A DNA stretch of 64,000 bases from Paenibacillus sp. FSL K6-3182. GTDB lineage: Bacteria; Bacillota; Bacilli; Paenibacillales; Paenibacillaceae. A model generated the notes under the pieces. That model saw nothing but the letters and a program-made list of their open reading frames with translations, did not search any database and had not been told where the DNA came from. The stretch lies in assembly GCF_037976325.1 (NCBI RefSeq), contig NZ_CP150265.1, positions 2,413,501 to 2,477,500 on the forward strand, read 5' to 3'. Every line of letters starts with the position of its first letter. Position 1 is the stretch's first letter. Made by a program: the position numbers and the translations under genes. Below are positions 44,676 to 53,986 of this stretch, in pieces.

Positions 44676-47600
44676 TTGAAAACAATGATTTGGAATCGAG
44701 TTTTCCTAGTTGTGATGATTGTGATGTTGTTGACGATGAGTTGGCCGACGGGAGCGAATATTTCATATGCTCAAGCAGGCGAAAGCTCGATTTTCTTTGA
44801 CAATTTTGAAGATGAAGAAGCTGCAGCCTGGACCCACGAAAGTGGAACCTGGGCTACCGTTAATAGTACGGGAGTAACTTTATTTTCTGATGAATTCGAG
44901 AATGGAAGTTCTGCAGGGTGGACTAATAATGGGGGCGAGTGGTCTAGCGTACAAGGCGAAACGTCCAAAGTCTATCAACAGAGTTCCAGCAACGGGGGAG
45001 CAGAGCTAATTGCAGGGAGCAATGCTTGGACAGATTACTCCTTTGAAGCGGATGTGAAGCTGATCAGCGGCGATGGAGCGATGCTGGATTTTCGGCATCA
45101 GGATAACCAGAATTTTTACTATTTGTATATGAGTGAATCGTACATCAGGCTGATGAAACAAAACGGCAGCGCTCAAGATTGGTTAAAGGCATATGATGGT
45201 CCTTCACTTGATGTCTCGAGGTTTGTGCATCTGAAAATCGATGTGATAGGGAATCAAATCCGTGTATATAAAGACGGTGATTTGGTCATAGAGACTACGG
45301 ACGATAACGGTTATATTCCATCCGGTAAGGTAGCGCTTGCCACATGGGCCTCATCGGCGCAATTCGATCATGTTGCCGTAACAGATCTGTCTGCTAATCA
45401 AGTTTATTCGCAAACGGAGAGTAGCGGCGGTATTTCCTATACAGGCAATAGCACTTGGGCTGATTATTCCGTACAAGCTCAAGTTATGCCGACAGCCATA
45501 AGCGAGGATGGAACGGTAGGCTTAAGCCTGAGATATAAGGATAGTCATAACAGATACGATCTACAGTATATCGAAGCTGGGAAAATCCAGATTGTCAAAG
45601 TTTTGGACGGAGAAGTGACAACGCTTTCAGAAGCGGCTTTCAGCATGGAAAAGGGCAAGTCCTATACGTTCAAAGGTGTAGCAGGGGGGAAATACATCGA
45701 TTTTTATATTAACGGCGTTAAACTATTGTCTACAGTAGACACATCTTTTGCAACCGGAAAGATTGCTTTGACGATGTCGAGGGCAACAGCGGACTTTGAT
45801 AATATCGAGGTGCAAAAGGTATTAGCACCTGTTAATTCGGATGGTCATACAGCTTATTATGTTAGTTCCAGTACTGGCGATGATGCGAACGATGGTTTAA
45901 GCGCTGAACGCGCATGGAAAACTCTGAATAAAATTAATATTTCGACTTTCAGTGCAGGGGATTCCATCCTCTTGAAATCGGGCGACGCATGGAATGAACC
46001 GCTTGTTTTGAAGGGGGCCGGCTCGAAGGAGCATCCGATTACAGTTTCTTCATACGGCTCAGGCGCTAAGCCTGTCATTTCGTGGAATGCTCCATATGGT
46101 GGAAGTGTAGTCACTGGACATAATTTAAGCCACTGGACGATTAAGGGATTAGCCGTTAACATCCTAACCTCTTCAACGTTATCATGGAGCAATATTACAG
46201 CAGGAATTAACGTTATATATGATAATGCCGAGCGGTACGAAAATCTTCGAATTGAAGAGAATGATGTGTACAGCGCTAATTACAACAGTAATAGCAATGG
46301 AATTATGATTACGGCGTTGATTCCGGGAACAGACATCAAAGAGGTTGCGACGGATGTGTCGATCATTAACAATGAGGTCCATAATGTGGGGTGGTATGGA
46401 ATAACCACTGCTGGATGGGATACCGCGAAAAACGAGGATTTGCGCTCCCAGATGCTTTTTGGAAGATTTAAAATCAGCGGAAACTACGTGCATCATACTG
46501 CCAGCCAAGGAATCGTTCTGCAAGATGCTCATCATTCCGTTATAGAAAGAAATGTTGTTCATGATGGAGGTCTCGGTGTGGACACTTGGGGACCAGGCGG
46601 CTTGTGGATCATCGCCTCCCGGGATTCTGTCATTAAATTCAACGAGGTTTATAACATGAAGGACGCCGGATCGGGTTATGATGGATCAGGGGTTAACGTG
46701 GATTGGTACTGTGACAATATTACCGTTCAGTATAATTACGCGCACGATAACAAAGGCAACGGCATAACGACAATGAGTAACTACGGAACAAAAATATGGA
46801 ATAACAAAGTCAGAGGCAATCAAGGGCAGCAGTCGAACGGAAAGGGTCAAATCGCGCTCGGGAATTTCACGGGCAGGCCCGATCTCTCATCAGGAGAGCA
46901 TGATCTGGATGTCGCCAATAATATGATCATCGTAGACTTAGAGAATTCAGCCGCGATCAACAGCGCTTCTAATCCCCATGGAACGTGGACGGGAAATAAG
47001 ATTCATGATAATCACATTGCGGTTGCCAGAGGAATAACGAACTTTACTATTTTCGATATCGCTTCAAACACGAACTTCGATGTTATTGATCATAATAATG
47101 TTGCTAACGAAGCGCTAGCCTTTAGCTCGATTTATCATGGAGCTACCTATACGAGTCTTGGATCATGGCAACAGGGTACAGGGTTTGACGGCAAGACAAG
47201 AGTGCTGCCGCTTGATGAATCGATTCCTTCGACGATAAATCAAGTTACCGCAACGCTTAACGATTATCCTGAGTTATCCTGGTCGGAGGCAGAAGATCAA
47301 GGGAACGGGATCCTGCACTATAACATCTATCGAAGCGAAGACGCGGCTTTTTCGCCAGCTTATTCCAATATGGTGGGAGAATCCGCTACGACAAATTTTA
47401 TTGATAGGGAAGAAGCACAGCCAAACACGACGTATTATTACAAGGTAGAAGCGGAAGATCGGAGCGGAAATGTAGGGGCTGCTTCAGAGGCTGTCCATCT
47501 AACAACCGGACCGACTGTCCCGGAAACCGAGCAACCGAAGATTGTTGATTTCGCAACTTTTCGCGATGGTTATCAATTAAATGTGGCCGATTTACAGACT

Positions 47601-49844
47601 ATGCCTTATATCGCGGGAATACAACCCATTCAAAAGGTTGAGCTGTACGTGGATGATAGATTGATTCAGGAAATGACGGTATCGCCTTATGCATATACCG
47701 TAAAGGGCTTAAGCAATGGAGAGCATACTCTGCAATACAAGGCTTACGATATGACCGGGAGTGTTACCGAGTCGAGACGGATTAAAGTAAACAAACAAGT
47801 TACCGCCCTGCGCAGCTTATTCACACAATCTAGGCCGACAATTGACGGCTCAATCCAAGAATGGGGGACGCCCGAGTTTGTCATGGATCAGAGAGCCCAG
47901 GTGAAAAGTATTGAAAGCACTTTCTCTGATCAATGGACTCCGCAAAGGTTAAATGCACTAGGGCATACCCGGTGGGATAATGACAATTTGTATATCGCAA
48001 TTAAGGTTATGGAAGACGTACATCGTTTGCCTATCTCGAATGCGGCCGATTTGTGGAAAGGCTCCAGCATTCAGATCGCCATAGATCCCGATAGAGGAAC
48101 TATTCCGGGAAGCAAAGGATACACTGAATTCGCATTTGGGTTAACAGATGAAGGCCAGGCTGTCGGGTATCGTTACAATGCTATTGCCGGCAAAGCTGCA
48201 GGCGAGTTTACCGCAGGCGAAATGGAGATCATCAGAGACGAAGCGACGAAGTCTACTAGTTACGAATTGAGTATTCCTTGGGGCGAAATCATCCCGGGAG
48301 GAATTTCAGTTAAAGACGGTTCCGCCTTAGGGATCTCTGTACTTGCCAATTATAGCGACGGAAGCTTCGTCAACCCGGGTAATGGAGATTCCCGAAATGG
48401 ATGGATTGAATACAACAGTGGGATCGGTGCTGGAAAAGCCCCAATTCAATATGGATATTTGATTCTTAACAAACAGATATTTGAAACTCCAACGATTAAC
48501 GCGAAAGCCGGAAATGGAGAGGCGCAATTAAGTTGGAGTGCGGTAGCCGGAGCAACAGGTTATAACATTAAGTACGGTACAGCCAGCGGAGTGCATTCTA
48601 GCAAGATTGATGCGGGAAGCGTCACCCATCTTACTGTATCTGGGCTGACAAAGGATACGACCTATTATTTTGTAGCGGAGGCCTATGATGCATATGGCGA
48701 AAGCGGTCTTTCTAACGAAGTATCAATCGTCACTTTAGGCGAGAGTGGTATCGGAAGTTCTGGAAGCCAAGTCGGCAACGTTCACTCTAAGGTAGAGATT
48801 AAGGACGGGGCGGCGCAAGTGAAGCTGGATGAAGGTCAATCGAAAGCTGTCGTCCTCTTATCGGAAGTCGGGAATTATCCGCTTCAAGTGCATCTTGGCA
48901 AAGTAGCGATTACCATCAGTCAAGAGACGCTGGATGATCTCAGAAAACAATCAGGCAATATCACCGGTACTTTGATTGAAGTGACCATGAGCCCTATTAA
49001 CGATTCTGCTATATTAAACGTGCCGATCAGCGGCAGCAAAGCGACGATGAAAATCGCAGGTGAAGTTTATGATTTCGAAGTCAAGCTCAAGACTGCCGAT
49101 AATCGTGAAATCCCAACCGATATAGTCTCAGGCGGCATTACGCTATCTCTGCCTTATGATCCCGGTCAAGTCGATGAGAAGCTTCTCGGTATTTACTATT
49201 ACGATAAGGCGAAGATGCAATGGGAATATGTCGGCGGTGAAATCGATGAGGTCATGAATCAAGTTAAGGTAACGCTGCAGCATCTTAGCGTGTATTCGGT
49301 TATGGAGTATAACAAGACTTTCAGCGACGTGAAGGAAGGTCACTGGGCGAAGCGGGTGCTTCAAATATTGGCAGCAAAGCATATTGTCAATGGTGTGGAT
49401 GAGTGGAGATTTAACCCTGAAGGAAAAACGACCAGAGCAGAATTCGTAACTTTACTGGCGAATGCTTTAAACCTGGAGGCCGATGGTGTGAGCAATTCGT
49501 TCATCGACGTCAAAGAGGAAGCATGGTATGCGGATAGTGTAGCGGCAGCAATTAAAGCTGGAATCACTTCAGGCATAAGCGCAAATCAGTTTGCCCCAGA
49601 CCAATTCATCAGCCGAGCGGAAATGGTCACGATGATCGTGCGTTCGGCCGGCATTCAACCAAAGCCTGTGGCGACAGTCGGCTATACCGATGCGCATGAT
49701 ATTCCGAGATGGGCTCTACCCTACATTGCCGCTGCCGAAGAAGCGAATTTGGTGCGTGGAAGAGGAAGCAACTTGTTTGCGCCTCAGAGCAATGCGACGC
49801 GGGCGGAAGCTGCCCAACTCGTTTACAATCTATTGAATAAATAA
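44676..49844 (+). CDS. SLH-anchored right-handed beta-helix protein, probable polysaccharidase
   Basis: 1722 residues. Signal peptide (cut after YAQA, ~33); a truncated then two full concanavalin-like (LamG/DUF1080-type) modules (35-385); a right-handed beta-helix (390-845) opening YYVSSSTGDDANDG with many N-rich coils and the segment DGSGVNVDWYCDN / YAHDNKGNGITT; fibronectin III (852-950); Ig-like (955-1045); CBM9-like (1046-1270); fibronectin III (1271-1360); beta-rich pre-SLH domain (1368-1545); three SLH motifs (1546-1722). Beta-helix proteins of this type are often glycoside hydrolases or lyases, but no catalytic family can be named. TTG 44676 is the likely start; ATG 44685 is the alternative. 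A secreted paralogue is at 56132. Confidence 0.87.
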   Translation: MKTMIWNRVFLVVMIVMLLTMSWPTGANISYAQAGESSIFFDNFEDEEAAAWTHESGTWATVNSTGVTLFSDEFENGSSAGWTNNGGEWSSVQGETSKVYQQSSSNGGAELIAGSNAWTDYSFEADVKLISGDGAMLDFRHQDNQNFYYLYMSESYIRLMKQNGSAQDWLKAYDGPSLDVSRFVHLKIDVIGNQIRVYKDGDLVIETTDDNGYIPSGKVALATWASSAQFDHVAVTDLSANQVYSQTESSGGISYTGNSTWADYSVQAQVMPTAISEDGTVGLSLRYKDSHNRYDLQYIEAGKIQIVKVLDGEVTTLSEAAFSMEKGKSYTFKGVAGGKYIDFYINGVKLLSTVDTSFATGKIALTMSRATADFDNIEVQKVLAPVNSDGHTAYYVSSSTGDDANDGLSAERAWKTLNKINISTFSAGDSILLKSGDAWNEPLVLKGAGSKEHPITVSSYGSGAKPVISWNAPYGGSVVTGHNLSHWTIKGLAVNILTSSTLSWSNITAGINVIYDNAERYENLRIEENDVYSANYNSNSNGIMITALIPGTDIKEVATDVSIINNEVHNVGWYGITTAGWDTAKNEDLRSQMLFGRFKISGNYVHHTASQGIVLQDAHHSVIERNVVHDGGLGVDTWGPGGLWIIASRDSVIKFNEVYNMKDAGSGYDGSGVNVDWYCDNITVQYNYAHDNKGNGITTMSNYGTKIWNNKVRGNQGQQSNGKGQIALGNFTGRPDLSSGEHDLDVANNMIIVDLENSAAINSASNPHGTWTGNKIHDNHIAVARGITNFTIFDIASNTNFDVIDHNNVANEALAFSSIYHGATYTSLGSWQQGTGFDGKTRVLPLDESIPSTINQVTATLNDYPELSWSEAEDQGNGILHYNIYRSEDAAFSPAYSNMVGESATTNFIDREEAQPNTTYYYKVEAEDRSGNVGAASEAVHLTTGPTVPETEQPKIVDFATFRDGYQLNVADLQTMPYIAGIQPIQKVELYVDDRLIQEMTVSPYAYTVKGLSNGEHTLQYKAYDMTGSVTESRRIKVNKQVTALRSLFTQSRPTIDGSIQEWGTPEFVMDQRAQVKSIESTFSDQWTPQRLNALGHTRWDNDNLYIAIKVMEDVHRLPISNAADLWKGSSIQIAIDPDRGTIPGSKGYTEFAFGLTDEGQAVGYRYNAIAGKAAGEFTAGEMEIIRDEATKSTSYELSIPWGEIIPGGISVKDGSALGISVLANYSDGSFVNPGNGDSRNGWIEYNSGIGAGKAPIQYGYLILNKQIFETPTINAKAGNGEAQLSWSAVAGATGYNIKYGTASGVHSSKIDAGSVTHLTVSGLTKDTTYYFVAEAYDAYGESGLSNEVSIVTLGESGIGSSGSQVGNVHSKVEIKDGAAQVKLDEGQSKAVVLLSEVGNYPLQVHLGKVAITISQETLDDLRKQSGNITGTLIEVTMSPINDSAILNVPISGSKATMKIAGEVYDFEVKLKTADNREIPTDIVSGGITLSLPYDPGQVDEKLLGIYYYDKAKMQWEYVGGEIDEVMNQVKVTLQHLSVYSVMEYNKTFSDVKEGHWAKRVLQILAAKHIVNGVDEWRFNPEGKTTRAEFVTLLANALNLEADGVSNSFIDVKEEAWYADSVAAAIKAGITSGISANQFAPDQFISRAEMVTMIVRSAGIQPKPVATVGYTDAHDIPRWALPYIAAAEEANLVRGRGSNLFAPQSNATRAEAAQLVYNLLNK

Positions 49845-49859
49845 AGGGAGCGATTGCAC

Positions 49860-50465
49860 ATGTTGCTACAGGAAGGACAGAAAATTATATTTATTGGCGA
49901 CAGCATTACGGATTGCGGCAGAAAGGATGACCCTGAAAATATAGGAGGCGGATATGTACGCATCGTTCGGGATTACTTATCGATCGTACGACCGGAGATC
50001 TCTTTGCAGGTAGAGAACCGTGGGATAAGCGGTGAGACGATATTGGATCTAAAGGCACGTTGGAATGAAGATGTAATTGAGTTAAAGCCGGACTGGCTTA
50101 CCGTATCAATTGGCATAAATGATGAATGGAAAAATGTCAGCTGCGATGATTTCAGAGAAACCTACCGGGAATTATTGGCTGAAACGAAAAGCAAAACGGG
50201 GTCATCGTTGATAGTAATGGAAACGACAATCCTATCCGAAGATTCGAACGACGGGAAGAATGAACGACTTCTTCCCTATAATCAGATAATTAGAGAAGTC
50301 GCGGCGGAATTCGAAGCCATTCTCGTGCCTCAGTTTCAGTCATTTACAGCATATTTAAGGGAGCAGCGCGGCAAAACACTAACCGTGGATCAAGTTCACA
50401 TGAATTCTGCCGGGAATTTGCTAATGGCCATCAATTGGTTGAAGGCTTGCGGGTTCGCACAATAA
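49860..50465 (+). CDS. SGNH/GDSL hydrolase (probable carbohydrate esterase)
   Basis: About 201 residues, no signal peptide. Block I GDSITDCG holds the nucleophile S15; block II Gly is in NRGISGET; block III is SIGIND; block V DQVHMN supplies Asp and His. This is the complete catalytic set of the SGNH family, which removes acetyl or other acyl groups. Being cytoplasmic and next to surface beta-helix and alpha-galactosidase genes, it probably deacetylates imported oligosaccharides. ATG 49860 has AGGGAG nine bases upstream; TTG 49854 is too close. It lies 15 bases from the preceding gene. Confidence 0.88.
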   Translation: MLLQEGQKIIFIGDSITDCGRKDDPENIGGGYVRIVRDYLSIVRPEISLQVENRGISGETILDLKARWNEDVIELKPDWLTVSIGINDEWKNVSCDDFRETYRELLAETKSKTGSSLIVMETTILSEDSNDGKNERLLPYNQIIREVAAEFEAILVPQFQSFTAYLREQRGKTLTVDQVHMNSAGNLLMAINWLKACGFAQ

Positions 50466-50601
50466 AAAACACATAAAAGCAAACCCGAACTCACAATAAA
50501 ACACATAGACAAACCGATTATATTGTGACATTATTGAGTCGTTAACCCTTGTCCGAACTGCTGAGAAATTGTTGCCATCATCATATGTCTCGGAGGATCT
50601 C

Positions 50602-52383
50602 ATGTTTAAAGAACTGGTGTCCTATACAACAAAGTATAGATTAAGCTTTCGGATGATCCTCACAAATATTTGTATTGCCGTTTTGCCCATTCTCCTTCTA
50701 GGGACAGTGGGCTATTTTTCTTATATTAATATTCTAAAAAAGAACGCACTCGATAATATTAATATTTTCGTGACGCAAACTAACAATCGTTTCGACGAAT
50801 ATTTTTACCGAATGGATCAGCTTTCAAAGTCGATTTTCTTTAACCGGAACGTTCAGTCCATCATGCTCGAGAATAAATCATGGCAGGAATCCGATATTTT
50901 GCTGAAAAATTTAAACTCGTATTTGTCACTGGAACCTGCCTTAAAATCCATCGGCATGATTAGTTCAGAAGATTTTCGCTTAGTATCCACAGGAGAACTG
51001 CTTATGCATCCTATGGTGGCGTATTTGAAAGAGATGGAAAATAAGAACAGACTAAGCAATAAGCTGCAGATTTCTCCTCCATTTTCAAAAGACCAGGGCA
51101 TACTGGCTTTCAGGAAGGTTAAATCCGTTCTTCCAAACCGATACCTGCAGGAAATTTACATAGGCGTTTTGTTATTGGATACGGAGTGGATACAGCAAAT
51201 ATTACGTTCAGCAGATTTGGCGGATAAAGCAGAGCTCTATATTATGAACGAGAGCGGCGATCTCATTGGCTCTTCGACTAATAATCCCGATTTTGAACAA
51301 ATATATGCCCAGACTAGAACGAATCAGGATCACAAAGTCATCGATTTTCAAATGAACGGCATCAATTACTTGTACCAGTCTCTCCCGATCAAAAGCTTAG
51401 GTTGGAAGTTCGTTGCATTAATTAATGAGGATAAGCTGGTGGGAAAGGCATCAATCATTCAGTATATCGTGATTTCGGCTATAGCGATCATGGTTCTAAT
51501 CGTCATCTGGGTCGCGATCTCCTTTAATATTCGTTTAACCCATCCAATTACTAAGATGGCCGATATTTTCGATAGCGCAGCGAGCGGTGACCTGGATGCC
51601 AGGTTGAGATTCGGCTATAAGAATGAAATTACTATTATTCAGGACCACTATAACAATATGATGAATGAAATCAAGAAGCTTACGGACAATCTGCTGCAAT
51701 CACAGCAGCAGCTCTATGAAACAGAAATGGAGAAACGAATGTTTCAGTTAAATGGGCTCCAAAGCCAGATTAATTCTCATTTTTTGTATAACGTGCTTCA
51801 CTCTATAAGAGGCATGGCCTTGTCCAACGCAAAGAGGGAGGTAGCTGTCGCAATTGACAATCTCGTCTCTTATTTCCGCTACATTACGCGTACGGATGAA
51901 TTTGTTCTTCTGCACAAAGAGCTGGAGCACCTGGAGCGATACATAGATATTCAAAAAATAAGGTTTGGAGAACGGCTGCAGTTTAAAGTAATCATAGATC
52001 AGGGTCTCGGAGCCCGTTCGATCGTGAAGCTCATTCTTCAGCCGCTTGTGGAAAACGCCTTATTTCATGGTCTCGAAGGAAAGACAGGGCGATGGATCAT
52101 TCACATCCATGCGACTATCAAAGAGGAGAATCAATTGCTGATCAAGGTGATGGATAACGGAGTCGGAATGAGCGAGGAACGCTTGATGCGCATGCGTCAA
52201 GAGTTTGAAAGCATGAATAAGAACTCATCCGAAACCGCAGGGCTGGGACAAGGAATCGGGCTCGTCAATATTCATAAAAGAATTCAAATCTATTATGGCA
52301 AGCCCTATGGACTATCCATCAAGAGTTGGAAAAATAGGGGTACGGTTGTGACGGTCAGCGTACCGCTTAAAGCGAAAGGGTGA
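50602..52383 (+). CDS. YesM-type sensor histidine kinase
   Basis: About 593 residues. One membrane segment (~18-40), an extracellular Cache-like sensing domain (~41-284), a second membrane segment (~285-308), HAMP (309-360), His-kinase domain with H393 in LQSQINSHFLYNVLHSIR, and HATPase with the N-box LVENALFHGLEG and G box GLGQGIGLVNIHKRI. This layout is the YesM/LytS class that senses extracellular sugars or binding proteins. ATG 50602 follows CGGAGGA; upstream TTG is unlikely. It is co-transcribed with the regulator that follows after seven bases. Confidence 0.93.
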   Translation: MFKELVSYTTKYRLSFRMILTNICIAVLPILLLGTVGYFSYINILKKNALDNINIFVTQTNNRFDEYFYRMDQLSKSIFFNRNVQSIMLENKSWQESDILLKNLNSYLSLEPALKSIGMISSEDFRLVSTGELLMHPMVAYLKEMENKNRLSNKLQISPPFSKDQGILAFRKVKSVLPNRYLQEIYIGVLLLDTEWIQQILRSADLADKAELYIMNESGDLIGSSTNNPDFEQIYAQTRTNQDHKVIDFQMNGINYLYQSLPIKSLGWKFVALINEDKLVGKASIIQYIVISAIAIMVLIVIWVAISFNIRLTHPITKMADIFDSAASGDLDARLRFGYKNEITIIQDHYNNMMNEIKKLTDNLLQSQQQLYETEMEKRMFQLNGLQSQINSHFLYNVLHSIRGMALSNAKREVAVAIDNLVSYFRYITRTDEFVLLHKELEHLERYIDIQKIRFGERLQFKVIIDQGLGARSIVKLILQPLVENALFHGLEGKTGRWIIHIHATIKEENQLLIKVMDNGVGMSEERLMRMRQEFESMNKNSSETAGLGQGIGLVNIHKRIQIYYGKPYGLSIKSWKNRGTVVTVSVPLKAKG

Positions 52384-52390
52384 GTAAACG

Positions 52391-53917
52391 ATGTACAAGT
52401 TGATCCTCGTTGATGATGAGCCGTGGATATTGAAGGATATGGAACAAATTGTGGATTGGGAAGCACTCGGCTTTCAAATTGTAGCGAAATTAAACGACGT
52501 ACATATGGCTGAAAGCCTATTGAAGCGGCAATCGATCGATATCGTGATCAGTGATATTCGTATGCCAGGGAAAAGTGGCTTGGATTTATTGTCTTTCGTG
52601 AACCGTGTTTCTCCCCATACGCTGGTGGTGTTCATGAGCGCATACAGTGAATTCAGCTACGCGAAACAAGCGCTGGAGCTGGGCTGCTTTGCCTATCTGC
52701 TTAAACCTGTCAACGAACAGGAATTGCGGGATACGTTAAATAATTGCAGCAATCGGTTAGCTAAACGTGATCGGGATCAGCGCGTACTTCAAACCTACCA
52801 CAACTCCATGTTGTTTTTGGAAATGATCGAGAAGGGATTAACCGTACAACAAGTATCCAAGCTGTTAAAAGGTTTGGGAGTTGAAATGGGAACCGGAGCA
52901 GGATCAGGATATGCCTTTGCTATCGTTAAAAGCAAAACAGCCATATCGGAGCAATCCTTGCTGAGATCGGATCGATTGCTGCAAGAGCATGGTGTTGCTT
53001 TATTCCGTGCCATGGCGAGTCCACTCAAATGGACGTATTTATTAAGTCGTTCTGACATGGATTCGAATACGTTTAAGTCATTATATAAACACATACTAAC
53101 CATGGCCGCAGAGTTTCAATGGGATGTAGGAGTAAGTCTGTCGAACGACTCCGACAGTCAAATCGCAAAATATTACAACCAAGCGAATATGATGGCTGAA
53201 ACCTCGAGCTTGAACCGCAGGATAGGCGTTTACCGCTATAGGCCGAGAGTAAACGCGGCATTGCCGTCTATCATGGAGCGGATAGGCAAAGCAACAAAGC
53301 TTGAACATCTGGAAGCGGCGTTATTCGATTTACATAGAGGAATCGCCAAAGATCAAATTCATTTAAGTGGGCTAGTTGAAATCTATAATTTTTTTGTCGT
53401 GGTGATCAAGAACTTCTCTTCGTCGACCCAATCATTAGCTGAGGACTCCATTACCGTTCAAGATCTGGTCCTCCACTACGGCAATCCCCATGATTTGCTT
53501 GTACAAATGAGAATGTTAATTGACGAGCATAAGAAGAAACCGTCGGAGTTAACAACATTTCCAATCGTTGAGGAGATTATCAAGGACATCGAACGACGAT
53601 ATGCGCACAAACTATCTCTCAAAGAGTTTGCCCAGCAGTACTTTATTAGCCCAAACTATTTGAGTCATCTGTTTAAACAGGAGAAGGGCCAAAGCTTTAT
53701 CCATTTCCTCATTCAGAAAAGGCTTGATGCGGCTATTACGCTATTGAAAGAGGATATATCACTATATGATGTCGGAAAGTTAGTTGGATATGAAGATTAT
53801 GCCCATTTCAGCAAGCTATTCAAGAAACATCTTGGTCAGTCGCCGCTAGAGTACAAACAGCGCATTGACAATAAAAACATCGTACACAAGAAACCACAAC
53901 CAAATCTCTTTGATTAA
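52391..53917 (+). CDS. YesN-type response regulator with AraC DNA-binding domain
   Basis: 508 residues. The receiver domain (1-120) has D8-D9, phosphoacceptor D55 in IVISDIRMPGKSG and K near 105 in LKPVN. A long central region (130-400) of unknown fold is typical of YesN proteins. The C-terminal AraC-type domain (about 400-500) has two helix-turn-helices (LKEFAQQYFISPNYLSHLFK; ISLYDVGKLVGYEDYAHFSK). Phosphorylated by the neighbouring YesM-type kinase, it should activate the polysaccharide locus around it, including the GH36 gene 70 bases downstream. Confidence 0.93.
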   Translation: MYKLILVDDEPWILKDMEQIVDWEALGFQIVAKLNDVHMAESLLKRQSIDIVISDIRMPGKSGLDLLSFVNRVSPHTLVVFMSAYSEFSYAKQALELGCFAYLLKPVNEQELRDTLNNCSNRLAKRDRDQRVLQTYHNSMLFLEMIEKGLTVQQVSKLLKGLGVEMGTGAGSGYAFAIVKSKTAISEQSLLRSDRLLQEHGVALFRAMASPLKWTYLLSRSDMDSNTFKSLYKHILTMAAEFQWDVGVSLSNDSDSQIAKYYNQANMMAETSSLNRRIGVYRYRPRVNAALPSIMERIGKATKLEHLEAALFDLHRGIAKDQIHLSGLVEIYNFFVVVIKNFSSSTQSLAEDSITVQDLVLHYGNPHDLLVQMRMLIDEHKKKPSELTTFPIVEEIIKDIERRYAHKLSLKEFAQQYFISPNYLSHLFKQEKGQSFIHFLIQKRLDAAITLLKEDISLYDVGKLVGYEDYAHFSKLFKKHLGQSPLEYKQRIDNKNIVHKKPQPNLFD

Positions 53918-53986
53918 TACATAGAAATGCCTTCGAGCCCGTGTCACAATGAGAACCATCAATCAAGAATAGAGGGTGAATGAAAA

